The notes below the pieces were generated by a model. It saw only the letters and a program-made list of their open reading frames with translations. It was not told the DNA's origin and searched no databases. Source: Bryobacterales bacterium (GTDB lineage: Bacteria; Acidobacteriota; Terriglobia; Bryobacterales; Bryobacteraceae). From it: a DNA stretch of 64,000 nt. Below, in pieces: positions 8,280-17,257 of this stretch (position 1 is the first letter of the stretch; each line of letters opens with the position of its first letter). The stretch spans positions 1-64,000 of the forward strand of contig PNAJ01000022.1 in the NCBI GenBank assembly GCA_003170295.1, read 5' to 3'. The translations under genes and the position numbers were made by a program.

Positions 8280-9638
8280 ATGCTCAAACCGACCATTTTC
8301 CGCGAATACGACATCCGCGGCATTGCGGAAACCGAACTGGCAAGCCCCGACATTGTCGAGCTTGGACGCGCACTTGGTACGCTTCTCCAGCGCAAGGCCG
8401 GACCCCGAATTAACCTCGGATGTGATTGCCGCCTCAGCTCGCCGCGCCTCCATGACGCCCTCCTCGAAGGACTCCTAGCCTCCGGTTGCGACGTCACCGA
8501 TGTCGGCGTCGTCCCTACTCCTCTGCTCTATTTCTCCGCCGTGCATCTCAACGCCGACGGCGCCATCATGATCACCGGGAGCCACAATCCCGCCGAGTTT
8601 AACGGCTTCAAAACCGTTTGCGGCTCGGGCACGCTTCATGGCGAAACCATTCAGGAAGTGCGGAAACTAATCGAAGCGGCCGACTTCTCGACCGGCGCAG
8701 GCAAGCATTCCACGATCGATCTCTCCGCCGCCTATCTCGACGCGGTCGCGCCGCAATTCCAATTCGAGCGACGCATCAAAGTCGTCGCCGACGCCGGCAA
8801 TGGCACTGCCGGACCGCTGATGCATCGCCTGTTCGAGCGCCTCAACTGCGAGGTAACCGAGCTGTTCTTCAATATGGACGGCCGCTTCCCGAATCATCAT
8901 CCCGACCCAACCATGCCCGCAAATCTTAAGCATCTTCAAGACGCGGTCAAAGCCCAGCACGCCGACCTGGGAATCGCATTCGATGGCGACTCGGATCGCA
9001 TCGGCGCCATCGACGAAAACGGCCAGGTGATTTACGGCGACATGCTGCTGCTCATCTATGGCCGCGAAATTCTCACCCGCAAGCCCGGCGCGACCTTCAT
9101 CGGCGAAGTGAAGTGTTCCCAGCTGCTCTACGATGAGCTGACGCGCCTCGGCGGCAATCCCATCATGTATAAGACCGGCCACTCGCTCATCAAAGCGAAA
9201 ATGAAGGAGGAACATGCCGAGCTCGCCGGCGAGATGTCCGGCCACATGTTCTTCGCCGACCGTTATTTCGGCTACGATGACGCGCTCTACGCCGCGTGCC
9301 GCCTGATCGAGATCGTCGCCCAAAGCGGAAAGCCTCTGTCGGCCCAGCTTGCCGGATTGCCGAAACTCGTCTCGACCCCCGAGATCCGCGTCGATTGTCC
9401 GGATGAGACCAAGTTCCAGGTCGTCGAGCGCGTCGCCGCCCAGTTTAAGAAAACGCACCAGGTGATCGACGTCGATGGCGTGCGGGTTTTGTTTGAGGAC
9501 GGCTGGGGATTGCTGCGCGCCTCCAACACACAACCGGTATTGGTCATGCGTTTCGAGGCAACAAGCAAAAAATTGCTCGAGAGCTATCGAAGTGAAGTCG
9601 AATCAGCTCTCGAGCATGCAATAAATTCACAAGGTTAA
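8280..9638 (+). CDS. manB: Phosphomannomutase/phosphoglucomutase
   Basis: This 452-residue alpha-D-phosphohexomutase interconverts hexose 1- and 6-phosphates for sugar nucleotide and envelope synthesis. The four domains show their signatures: N-terminal FREYDIRGIAET, the phosphoserine loop ITGSHNPAEFNGFK (about residues 97-110), the metal-binding DGDSDRIG (about 238), the sugar-binding GEMSGHMFF (about 317) and the phosphate-binding RASNTQPVLVMRFEA near the end. It is closest in style to AlgC/ManB-type bifunctional enzymes. It could feed the surface polysaccharide exporter at 27.5-29 kb, though that link is inference. Confidence 0.94.
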   Translation: MLKPTIFREYDIRGIAETELASPDIVELGRALGTLLQRKAGPRINLGCDCRLSSPRLHDALLEGLLASGCDVTDVGVVPTPLLYFSAVHLNADGAIMITGSHNPAEFNGFKTVCGSGTLHGETIQEVRKLIEAADFSTGAGKHSTIDLSAAYLDAVAPQFQFERRIKVVADAGNGTAGPLMHRLFERLNCEVTELFFNMDGRFPNHHPDPTMPANLKHLQDAVKAQHADLGIAFDGDSDRIGAIDENGQVIYGDMLLLIYGREILTRKPGATFIGEVKCSQLLYDELTRLGGNPIMYKTGHSLIKAKMKEEHAELAGEMSGHMFFADRYFGYDDALYAACRLIEIVAQSGKPLSAQLAGLPKLVSTPEIRVDCPDETKFQVVERVAAQFKKTHQVIDVDGVRVLFEDGWGLLRASNTQPVLVMRFEATSKKLLESYRSEVESALEHAINSQG

Positions 9639-9683
9639 GGAGTTAAGAGACAGGAGCACCGAAGGCCGCCCTCCGAGACCGGC

Positions 9684-9701
9684 CCTCGATCTACATCGAG
9701 G
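9684..9701. terminator. Hairpin between convergent genes
   Basis: A perfect 7-bp stem (CCTCGAT / ATCGAGG) with a 4-base loop sits in the 148-bp gap between two convergent genes, and a GGC/GCC pair can extend it around a two-base bulge. There is no T-run on either side, so intrinsic termination is doubtful. The position suits an attenuating or RNA-stabilising hairpin. Confidence 0.35.
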
Positions 9702-9786
9702 ATGCCATAGGAGAGCGTGGATTCCAATACCCAAACCGCCCATTTTGAAGTGCCTTGGTACTATCCGATAGTCCTAGTCGCTTCGA

Positions 9787-10311
9787 TTAATGCTTCAAGC
9801 GGCTACACGCCGTCACCGCGCCCGTCGGGTCGATACTGCTATTCCCTTCCTCTATGTACGCAATCTTTCCATCCATATCGATCAGAAACGTGGTCCGGTT
9901 GGCCAGGAACGATTGTTCGCCCAACACGCCGTATTGCCTCATCACTACTCGTTTGTAATCGGACAGCATCGGAAACGTCGCGTTCAACTCCTTCGACCAA
10001 TGATTTAGTGTTGCCACGAAATCTCCGCTGATTGTCAAAACCTGCGTATCCGCATCGTTAAATTTGCCAATACCAGACTGGTAGGCAGTGAGTTCTTTTG
10101 TTCAACCACCGGTGAACGCAGCGGGAAAGAACGCCAGCACGACGTTTTTCTTTCCCCGGAAATCGGAAAGCTTCACGGGCTTATTATCGGTGCCGGGCAG
10201 CGTGAAATCCGGAGCCTCGTCGCCAACCTTAAGCTGAAGCTTGGAGGTCGCCGGTACGCTTTGCGCGATGGAAAGTACCGCGAATCCGGCCACCAGCAGA
10301 ATCTGTTTCAT
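9787..10311 (-). CDS. Peroxiredoxin with UGA-encoded selenocysteine at the peroxidatic position (exported)
   Basis: Read through one in-frame TGA at 10104-10102, this gene encodes 174 residues. The start ATG at 10311 follows AGGGAG by six bases. Residues 1-18 form a signal peptide. The AhpC/TSA fold starts at [12 protein letters not shown]. The active-site motif PAAFTGG-U-TKEL matches P-x3-T-x2-C of peroxiredoxins, with the TGA exactly where the peroxidatic Cys belongs (residue 70). The fold then continues unbroken (VLTISGDF, then [14 protein letters not shown], then ANRTTFLID with the conserved Arg) to a TAA stop. The only Cys is near the C-terminus. Selenocysteine peroxiredoxins are an established selenoprotein group. 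A SECIS-like hairpin follows the TGA. A plain nonsense mutation is the alternative, but position and hairpin argue against it. Confidence 0.82.
10066..10086 (-). promoter_or_regulatory. Candidate bacterial SECIS hairpin
   Basis: Starting 15 bases after the TGA, the mRNA can fold GCC-TACCA around a GUC apical loop back to UGGUA, a UU bulge and GGC. That is a 5-bp perfect upper stem on a 3-bp lower stem. The apical loop with G and U begins 23 bases after the UGA, within the spacing seen for bacterial SECIS elements bound by SelB. The hairpin lies inside the coding sequence, as bacterial SECIS elements do. Confidence 0.62.
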
Positions 10312-10372
10312 AAGCATCTCCCTTCGCGACGTCCACCGCCGCATCTCTACATCATAGCGGGAGAAGGTAGCG

Positions 10373-11365
10373 CTATGTGGCGGCCACCGCAGGCTTCAGC
10401 GTCTCATCCAGCACCATGTTCTGGATCTGAAACCCTCGCTTGCGCCCCGCAGCCACCACCTCGCCCTGATACTTCAGTTTTCCGTTGACCGTGATATTGA
10501 GCGGACGATCCACCGGATGGTCGAACGCGAGAACATCGCCTTCCTTCAAGTTCAGCAGAGCCTCCACCCCCAGCTTCGGACCTTCCAGGCGCGCGTCCAG
10601 ATTGATGATCGCCGGGCGAATCAGCCGCAGCACGCGTTCGCGTTCTTCCTCGGTGGCGCGCGTCTTGCGAACGCTCCACTGCTGATCGAACTTCTGTCGC
10701 AGCATCTTGACGATGATGGATGGGATGCCGATGTTCATCATCCCCGCCGTATCGCCGATGCGCACTTCCATGCTGATCGCCACCACCGCTTCATTCGGCG
10801 CGAGGATTTGCAGCAACTGCGGCTCGGTCTCGAACGTCTCAATCGCGAATTCGATCGTCGTCACCGCCTGCCATGCGGTCCGCAAGTCGTGCAGCACGAT
10901 GCGCAGCAGCCCTTCCATGATGCTCTGCTCAATTTCGGTGATCTCGCGATTGATCTTCGTCGGCAGCTTGCCGGACCCGCCCAGCAGCATTTCAAGAATC
11001 GGAAACACCAGCGTGGGATTAATTTCCAGCACCGCGTTGCCATCGAAAGGCCGCATCCCGAGCGAGATCATGCACGTCGGCGAAGGCAGGCACTGCGTGA
11101 ATTCCATGAACGAGAGTTGCTCGACGGAAACCAGGTTCACGGCGACGTATGCGCGCAAATACGCCGATAGGCTCGACGCGAGTCCGCGCGCGAAATTCTC
11201 ATGCAGCAAGTGAATCGCGCGAAGCTGATCTTTCGCGATGCGATCCGGCCGCCGGAAATCGTAAACCAGCGCTTTTTTCCCAGGATCCTCGTCCGCCGCG
11301 TTTTCACGTAGCTTCTTAAATACGTTGTCGATTTCTTCCTGAGAGAGTACGCGATCTACTGACAC
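10373..11365 (-). CDS. fliM: Flagellar motor switch protein FliM
   Basis: The protein has 330 residues, the usual FliM length. The N-terminal [10 protein letters not shown] is the conserved CheY-P-binding region. A CheC-like middle domain follows, with the [17 protein letters not shown] and LLGGSG motifs. The SpoA-type C-terminal domain (about residues 255-320, with [20 protein letters not shown]) interacts with FliN. GTG is the start. FliM forms the C-ring that reverses rotation. It stands apart from other flagellar genes here, with a peroxiredoxin gene downstream and a toxin-antitoxin pair divergent to it. Confidence 0.95.
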   Translation of the reverse strand: MSVDRVLSQEEIDNVFKKLRENAADEDPGKKALVYDFRRPDRIAKDQLRAIHLLHENFARGLASSLSAYLRAYVAVNLVSVEQLSFMEFTQCLPSPTCMISLGMRPFDGNAVLEINPTLVFPILEMLLGGSGKLPTKINREITEIEQSIMEGLLRIVLHDLRTAWQAVTTIEFAIETFETEPQLLQILAPNEAVVAISMEVRIGDTAGMMNIGIPSIIVKMLRQKFDQQWSVRKTRATEEERERVLRLIRPAIINLDARLEGPKLGVEALLNLKEGDVLAFDHPVDRPLNITVNGKLKYQGEVVAAGRKRGFQIQNMVLDETLKPAVAAT

Positions 11366-11466
11366 GCTCTTCTATCGGCATCGCGGCCCAAATCCCCGAT
11401 AAGGATTGTTCCGATTCAGCAGATGTTCTGTTTGCGCGACTCGCGGCTTTAGAGTAGGTTAAGAGT

Positions 11467-11703
11467 ATGACCGCGGAACAACGAGTGATGCTGGCCGATA
11501 TTGTGTGGGTCAGCCCTGATCGCATGAGCGGTATCCCTTGTTTCAAGGGAACGCGCGTGCCGATTCAAGCGCTCATTGATCACATTGAAGGCAACTCCAC
11601 CTTGGACGATTTTCTGGAAGGGTTCCCCTCGGTCACTCGTACGCAGGCTATCCAATTCATCGAACTGGCTAAAGACAACCTTCTAGCGTGCGTATCCTCT
11701 TAG
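11467..11703 (+). CDS. DUF433 family protein, probable antitoxin
   Basis: The protein has 78 residues. The DUF433 core is plain: a short N-terminal strand, SGIPCFKGTRVPIQALIDHI, then DDFLEGFPSVTRTQAIQFIEL, a winged-helix-like DNA-binding fold. DUF433 proteins usually precede a DUF5615 PIN-like partner, and here they overlap by 16 bp. The pair is thought to be a toxin-antitoxin system with DUF433 as the antitoxin and probable autorepressor. No operator was identified. Confidence 0.87.
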   Translation: MTAEQRVMLADIVWVSPDRMSGIPCFKGTRVPIQALIDHIEGNSTLDDFLEGFPSVTRTQAIQFIELAKDNLLACVSS

Positions 11704-12005
11704 ACGAGTGCGTCAACGCCGGAGTCTGCCAGGCGTTCCCCGGCCACGCCGTCAAGACAGTGGCTCAAACCGGCTGGCGCAGCACCGAAGACGGCCCCTT
11801 GCTCATCCTGGCGCAGGAGCAGTTTGATGTCTTCGTGACGATTGATCGCAGCTTGGAGCATCAGCAGAATCTTAAAACGCTCAACCTCGGCTTCGTCGTT
11901 GTCCGCGTGCAGAGCAACGAAATCACCTCGTACCTGCACCTGTTCGCCCAACTCAACGAAGCCGCCGAGTCCGTCAGCCCCGGTCAAGTCATCCATGTGG
12001 GCTAA
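11688..12005 (+). CDS. DUF5615 PIN-like protein, probable toxin
   Basis: The protein has 105 residues. It begins MRILLDECVN, the acidic N-terminal motif of DUF5615/PIN-like nucleases, and continues with WRSTEDGPLLILAQEQFDVFVTIDRSL, where the DxxxxxxA...D pattern supplies further metal-binding acids. GTG is the start inside the end of the DUF433 gene. PIN-like toxins cleave RNA; activity of this one is inferred from fold and pairing. The TIR-TPR gene lies 95 bp downstream, so these two accessory loci form one small island. Confidence 0.85.
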   Translation: MRILLDECVNAGVCQAFPGHAVKTVAQTGWRSTEDGPLLILAQEQFDVFVTIDRSLEHQQNLKTLNLGFVVVRVQSNEITSYLHLFAQLNEAAESVSPGQVIHVG

Positions 12006-12100
12006 CGCCGAAATCAGGGGTTGAGTTTTTCCCAGCACGACCTTCCCTGTCATGGTACGTTCAAATTCTGCCCCTTGGGCTGAGGTACAGCCCTTACTGC

Positions 12101-14518
12101 ATGGAACGCATCGAAAAGACCGTCTTTATCAGCTATCGCCGCACAAATTTTCCTTGGGCGCTCGCCATTTTTCAGGACCTAACTAACAATGGTTTCGACG
12201 TCTTCTTTGATTACAACGGCATCGCCAGCGGCGATTTCGAGCGCGTCATACTCGGGAACATCACGGCTCGAGCGCATTTCTTGGTCCTACTGACTCCTTC
12301 CGCGCTTGAGCGTTGTGGCGAGCCGGGGGACTGGTTGCGGCGCGAGATTGAGACCGCGTTGGCTAGCAAGCGCAATATCGTACCGCTGATGTTGGAAAAC
12401 TTCGACTTCGGAGCGCCTCGCGTCGCCAGCCAGCTCACCGGAACCCTATCAATGCTTCAGCATTACAACGGCCTAAGCATGCCGCCGGAGTATTTCCTAG
12501 AAGCTCTAGCCCGCCTGCGTGGAAGGTTTCTTAATGTCCCGTTGGATGCGGTGTTGCACCCGGCATCTCTCCTCGCGCAGCGAGTCGCCGAAGAACAGAG
12601 GGCCGCGGCTGCGACCGCTCCTGCGGTCGGGCAAGAAGAACTGACGGCGCAGCAATGGTATGAGCGAGGGTTCGCTGTTGCCGATGTGGGTGAGCAGGTG
12701 CGGCTTTTCAGCGAGGCCATCCAGCTCAAACCTGACTTCGCCGAAGCCTTCAACGGGCGGGGCAATGCGCATCGCGCAAAAGGCGATTGGGAGCGCGCGC
12801 TTCAGGACTACAACGAAGCCGTTCGTCTTAAACCTGACATGGGCGGAGCTCTCTATAACCGCGGTGTGGCGCGCTATGCCCTCGGCGACGAAGAAGGCGC
12901 GCTGAAGGACTACAACGAGTCCATCCGTATCATGCCTGATTTTGCCGGGACTTTCGTCGCTCGGGGTGATTTGCGCTACCACCAAGGCGACCTGGTGGGG
13001 GCTTTACAGGATTTAAACGAGGCCATTCGGCTCAAACCCGACGAGGCTGTTGCCTTCTTTAGTCGTGGCAATGCGCGGAGCGCCAAAGGCGACGTGGATG
13101 GCGCGTTGCAAGATTATAATGAGGCCATTCGGCTTAATCCAAGCTATAGCGCAGCTTTCAACAATCGAAGTATCGTGCATCACACCAAAGGAGACCTGGA
13201 GGGGGCCTTGCGCGATTGCAACGAGGCTATTGCGCTCACGCCGTACTTTGCCGCGGCATTCAATAACCGGGGCAATGCGCGCCGGGCCAAACGTGACCTG
13301 GAGGGCGCGCTACAGGATTACAGCGAGTCCATTCGGCTCAAGGCGGACGGCATCGTTTTTGAGAGACGAGGCAATGCGCGCCACGCCAGTGGCGACCTGG
13401 ACGGTGCGTTACAGGATTACAATGAGTCCATTAGACTCAAACCCGTACTTGCTGAGGCTTTCATGGGTCGGGGCAGTGCGCTGTACATCAAAGGCGATGT
13501 GGAGGGCGCTCTACTGGATTTCAGCGAGGCCGCCCGGCTCAAGCCCGCCTATGCCGAGGCTTTCAACGGACGGGGTGTTGCACTCCATGCGAAAAGCGAC
13601 ACTGAGGGGGCATTACAGGATTATAGCGAGGCTATTCGGCTCAGGCCCGTTTATGCCGAGGCTTTTAACAACCGGGGGAATGCGCGCTATGCCATTGCCG
13701 ACTTCGTGGGCGCGCTTCGGGATTATAACGAGGCCATCCGCCTCAGGCCCGACTTTTCTGAAGCTTTCAACGGTCGGGGTAATGCGCGTCGCGCCAATGG
13801 TGACCTAGAGGGTGCCGTCCAGGATTACACCGTCGCTGTTCGGCTCAAGCCTGATAATGCTCAGGCTTTCTATAATCGGGGTAGCGCGCGCCACGCCGAA
13901 GGTGACGAGGAAGGCGCGCTACAGGATTGGGACGAAGCTATTCGGCTGAAGCCCGACTATCCTGAGGCTTTCCTCAACCGCGGGAATACGCGCAGCGCAA
14001 AAGGCGACGTGGATGGCGCACTGCAGGATTATAACGAGGCCATTCGCTTCAAACCTGACTTTGCTGAAGCATTCGTCGGCCGGGGCATTGTGCGTCATGC
14101 CCAGGACAAAGTGGGTGCGATGGAGAACTTCGATTGTGCCGTCCGACTCAAGCCCGAGCTTGCCGAAGCTTTCCTCAACCGTGGAAACGCGCGCAGGGCA
14201 AAAGGCGATCTGGAAGGCGCCCTGCAAGACTACAGTGAATCGATCCGGCTCAAGCCCGACTTTGCTCAGGCCTTCAACAACCGGGATCACGCTCGGCACG
14301 CCAAAGGCGACACGGAGGAGGCGATGCAGGATTACGATGAGGCAATTCGGCTCAATCCTGACTTTGCCCAGGCCTTCGTCAACCGCGCTTATGCGCGTAC
14401 AACCCAAGGCGACGTGGAGGGCGGTGTGCAGGACTTCAACGAATCCATCCGACTCGAACACCAAGCCAGAAAACCAAGAATACCTGCAAAAGGATCATCG
14501 GCGCCCCCATTCCAGTAA
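12101..14518 (+). CDS. TIR-domain protein with a long TPR array
   Basis: The protein has 805 residues. A TIR domain covers about residues 5-140: VFISYRR at the start, FDVFFDYNGI, and GDWLRREIETALASKRNIVP. Glu82 in the latter aligns with the catalytic Glu of NAD-cleaving TIR domains such as SARM1. A short linker follows (about 150-185). Then come about 17 tandem 34-residue TPR units with the consensus G-N-A-R-x-A-K-G-D-x-E-G-A-L-Q-D-Y-N-E-A-I-R-L-K-P-D, preceded by one degenerate unit, and a basic 20-residue tail. There is no signal peptide or membrane helix. It likely senses a ligand or partner through the TPR array and acts through the TIR domain. An antiphage role is inference. Confidence 0.88.
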   Translation: MERIEKTVFISYRRTNFPWALAIFQDLTNNGFDVFFDYNGIASGDFERVILGNITARAHFLVLLTPSALERCGEPGDWLRREIETALASKRNIVPLMLENFDFGAPRVASQLTGTLSMLQHYNGLSMPPEYFLEALARLRGRFLNVPLDAVLHPASLLAQRVAEEQRAAAATAPAVGQEELTAQQWYERGFAVADVGEQVRLFSEAIQLKPDFAEAFNGRGNAHRAKGDWERALQDYNEAVRLKPDMGGALYNRGVARYALGDEEGALKDYNESIRIMPDFAGTFVARGDLRYHQGDLVGALQDLNEAIRLKPDEAVAFFSRGNARSAKGDVDGALQDYNEAIRLNPSYSAAFNNRSIVHHTKGDLEGALRDCNEAIALTPYFAAAFNNRGNARRAKRDLEGALQDYSESIRLKADGIVFERRGNARHASGDLDGALQDYNESIRLKPVLAEAFMGRGSALYIKGDVEGALLDFSEAARLKPAYAEAFNGRGVALHAKSDTEGALQDYSEAIRLRPVYAEAFNNRGNARYAIADFVGALRDYNEAIRLRPDFSEAFNGRGNARRANGDLEGAVQDYTVAVRLKPDNAQAFYNRGSARHAEGDEEGALQDWDEAIRLKPDYPEAFLNRGNTRSAKGDVDGALQDYNEAIRFKPDFAEAFVGRGIVRHAQDKVGAMENFDCAVRLKPELAEAFLNRGNARRAKGDLEGALQDYSESIRLKPDFAQAFNNRDHARHAKGDTEEAMQDYDEAIRLNPDFAQAFVNRAYARTTQGDVEGGVQDFNESIRLEHQARKPRIPAKGSSAPPFQ

Positions 14519-14528
14519 CATAAACATA

Positions 14529-15818
14529 GTGGAACGAGTCTTCGTCAAAAACTTCGGATGCCGAGCCTCGCAGGCCGACGGCGCCGCTATCGAAGCCGGC
14601 CTTGCCGCAAAAGGCTTTTCTTCCGCTACCAGCCCAGCCGACGCGGGCCTCATCGTTCTCAACACCTGCACCGTCACCTCCACCGCCGACGATGAAGTAC
14701 GGCAAACCGTCCGCCGCATCCATCGCGACCATCCGCAGGCGCGCATTCTGGTCACCGGTTGTTATGCCCAGCGCGCTCCTCAGGAACTCGCGGCGATGGA
14801 CGGCGTGACGCTCGTCGTCGGAAATTCGCACAAGACGCAAATCCCCGATCTTGTTTCGAGCCCCATGGATTACCATGGCCAAATCGAAGTCGGCGACATC
14901 TTCGCGAGCCACGATTTTCTCTCCGCCCCGGTCGAGGATGCAGCGGGAGAACGGACTCGTCCGAATCTCAAGATTCAGGATGGCTGCAACAACCGCTGCT
15001 CGTTCTGCATCATCCCTTTCGTGCGCGGACGCAGCCGCAGCGCTCCCGCAGAAGAAGTCATCGCTCAGATCGGCGCGCTTTCCCAAAAATATCGCGAGGT
15101 TGTGCTCAGCGGCATCAACCTCGGCCGCTGGGGACGCGATTTTCCCGGCCGCGCGCGTCTCGCCGACCTCGTTCGCAGGTTGCTCGACGAAACGCCAGTT
15201 GAGCGCCTGCGTCTCAGCTCCGTCGAACCGATGGATTTTTCTGACGATCTGCTCGGACTGATGGCGGCGTCAGATCGAATCGCCAAGCACGTGCATGCTC
15301 CCCTGCAATCGGGATCGGATACCGTCCTGCGCCGCATGCACCGCAAGTACCGCCCGCGCCACTACGCCGATCGAATCGCCAAGGCTCGCGCGTTGATGCC
15401 CGATTGTGCTGTCGGCGCCGACGTGATGACCGGTTTTCCAGGTGAAACGGACTCTGAATTCGAAGATTCCCGCGCCTTCATAGCAAGCCTGCCCTTCACC
15501 TATTTGCACGTCTTCACCTACTCGGAGCGCCCCGGCACACCAGCCGCGGAACACGCGCAGGTGCCCATGCCAGTCCGCAAACATCGCACCCATATTCTGC
15601 GCGATCTCGCCGCGCAAAAGAACTTCGAATTTCGTCGCTCGATGATCGGCAGAAAAATCTCAGTCGTGACACTGGAAGGAGGCCGCGCGCTCAGCGATAA
15701 CTTTCTCAAGGTGACGCTCCGAACGCCGCGCCCGGCAAATCGCATCGAGGAAATCCAGATCGGCGGCCAAACAGCGGACGGGCTTCATGAGGCGGGCCTC
15801 ATGCCGGTAATTACATAG
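14529..15818 (+). CDS. mtaB: tRNA t6A37 C2-methylthiotransferase (MtaB type)
   Basis: This 429-residue radical SAM enzyme adds a methylthio group to t6A37 of tRNA. The N-terminal UPF0004 domain has the three cluster Cys (NFGCRASQADG, then NTCTVT, then VTGCYAQR). The radical SAM motif C-x3-C-x2-C is in QDGCNNRCSFCIIP (about residue 155). A C-terminal TRAM-like region follows. I chose GTG at 14529 (VERVFVKNFGCRASQ) because the frame upstream is the shadow of the TPR gene. It begins 10 bp after the TIR-TPR stop. The 3' end overlaps the convergent M20 gene by 8 bp. Confidence 0.93.
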   Translation: MERVFVKNFGCRASQADGAAIEAGLAAKGFSSATSPADAGLIVLNTCTVTSTADDEVRQTVRRIHRDHPQARILVTGCYAQRAPQELAAMDGVTLVVGNSHKTQIPDLVSSPMDYHGQIEVGDIFASHDFLSAPVEDAAGERTRPNLKIQDGCNNRCSFCIIPFVRGRSRSAPAEEVIAQIGALSQKYREVVLSGINLGRWGRDFPGRARLADLVRRLLDETPVERLRLSSVEPMDFSDDLLGLMAASDRIAKHVHAPLQSGSDTVLRRMHRKYRPRHYADRIAKARALMPDCAVGADVMTGFPGETDSEFEDSRAFIASLPFTYLHVFTYSERPGTPAAEHAQVPMPVRKHRTHILRDLAAQKNFEFRRSMIGRKISVVTLEGGRALSDNFLKVTLRTPRPANRIEEIQIGGQTADGLHEAGLMPVIT

Positions 15819-17257
15819 TCAAGAGCGCAGCCATCAATTCGATTCCATCCCACAAATTTTGAATCCGGATGTTTTCGTTGAAGCTGTGCTGATTGTTATC
15901 GTGATTGGCAATCGGAACCGTAATGGTATGCGTGCCCAGCGCACGCTCAATCATGTCGAGAGGCACGCTGCCCCCCATGGTCGGAACTTTCACAGCGGGA
16001 CCGCGCGCGCTTTCCACCGCTCGAACCACTTCTTTGGAAATCGGCAGATCCATCGAAGTCCGCACCGCGTTGTATCCACCTTCTTTGGAAACAATTTTGG
16101 CCACGCGCGCATGCGACATTCGAACGTCCGCGCTCGGCTCGGTATCGACAATGAAAAAACCTTGCTTGCGAATATGCTCGATGAAGCGCGCGATCGTTTG
16201 TTTGTGATCCATGCCTTTTACGAGCCGCATATCGATGGATGCGGTCGCGGTCGACGGAATCACGTTCGATGCTTGTGCTCCGACCCGCGCGCTCGCCATT
16301 CCCCGAATGTTCAAAGACGGCTGCTGCAGCAACTCGATCAACTTTTTCGGCGCGCCTTCAGTCGCTCCCAGCCACAGCTCCTTCTTCAGCTCCACATCGA
16401 AATCGGGCGCTTCTGCAATGGCCCGTTTTTCAGTGTCGCTCAGAGGCTCAATGTTGTCGTAAAAATGGTCAATTAAGACTCTGCCGGAGCTGTTCTTGAG
16501 CGAATTAAGGGCATTTAAGAGCATCCATGCCGGGTTTGGAGCCCAGTTTCCGTAGTGTCCGCTATGCAATTCGCGCCGCGGACCATAGACCGTGATATCC
16601 ACCGTAGCGATTCCGCGCGCCCCGAACGCGACCAGTGGCCGCCGCGACTGGTGCACCGGACCGTCGCAAATCAGCCAGACATCCCCCGAAAACAACGCTT
16701 TATTGCCTTCGAGAATGTGCCCAAAATTGGGCGACCCGGCCTCTTCCTCACCTTCGAAGACGAATTTTATGTTGGACTTAGGCTTCGCCTGAATCGAGCG
16801 CGGCCAGGATTGCGATGATCGGAGCCTTGTCATCCGAAGCCGATCGCGCATAAATTCGATCGTCTTTTATAACCGGCGTAAACGGCGGCGTAGCCCACTC
16901 CTTCGGATCGAGCGGTTGCCCATCGTAATGCGCATAAAACACGATAGTTCGAGTTGCGCCCGGAGTCCGTATTTCCCCAAAAACAACGGGGTTCACATCC
17001 GGCGCCTCGACCAATCGGCTGGCAACTCCACGCTTCTTGAGCATGTCGACGATCATATCCGCGTTGCGGCGAATATTCACTTGATCCGTAGCGATGTTGG
17101 GAATGGAAAGTAATTGAAAATATTCGTCGATAATCGCGCGCTCGTGCGCCTCGCGCCATTGGCGTGCAGCCAAAGATGCCGGATTGGTTTCGGCTTGCGT
17201 GAACGAAATTACGAGAAAAAAGCCAAGAAATCGACCGATTTTAGAGAGTTTAGTCAT
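15811..17257 (-). pseudogene. Exported M20-family metallopeptidase, frameshifted
   Basis: Two frames join to about 480 residues of an M20 dipeptidase-like enzyme. The first part (17257 to about 16795) has a signal peptide (ending TQAE), IDEYFQLLSIPNIA, and the zinc motif YAHYDGQP with the nearby catalytic Asp, then SASDDKAPIIAILAALD. The second frame resumes at SIQAKPKSNIKFVFEGEEEAGS with the catalytic Glu pair, and carries the dimerisation domain and the C-terminal zinc His (NHDNNQHSFNENI). The break near 16795 needs a small indel. With that corrected the gene looks complete and conserved, so an assembly error is as likely as true decay. Confidence 0.8.

Noticed and set aside
11372..11379. 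GCCGATAG on the minus strand just before fliM as a sigma-28 promoter
   Set aside because: There is no TAAA 15 bases upstream and it lies too close to the GTG start.
12719..14455. Tandem 102-bp periodicity as a CRISPR or DNA satellite array
   Set aside because: The repeats are protein-level TPR units in one continuous frame, with no spacers.
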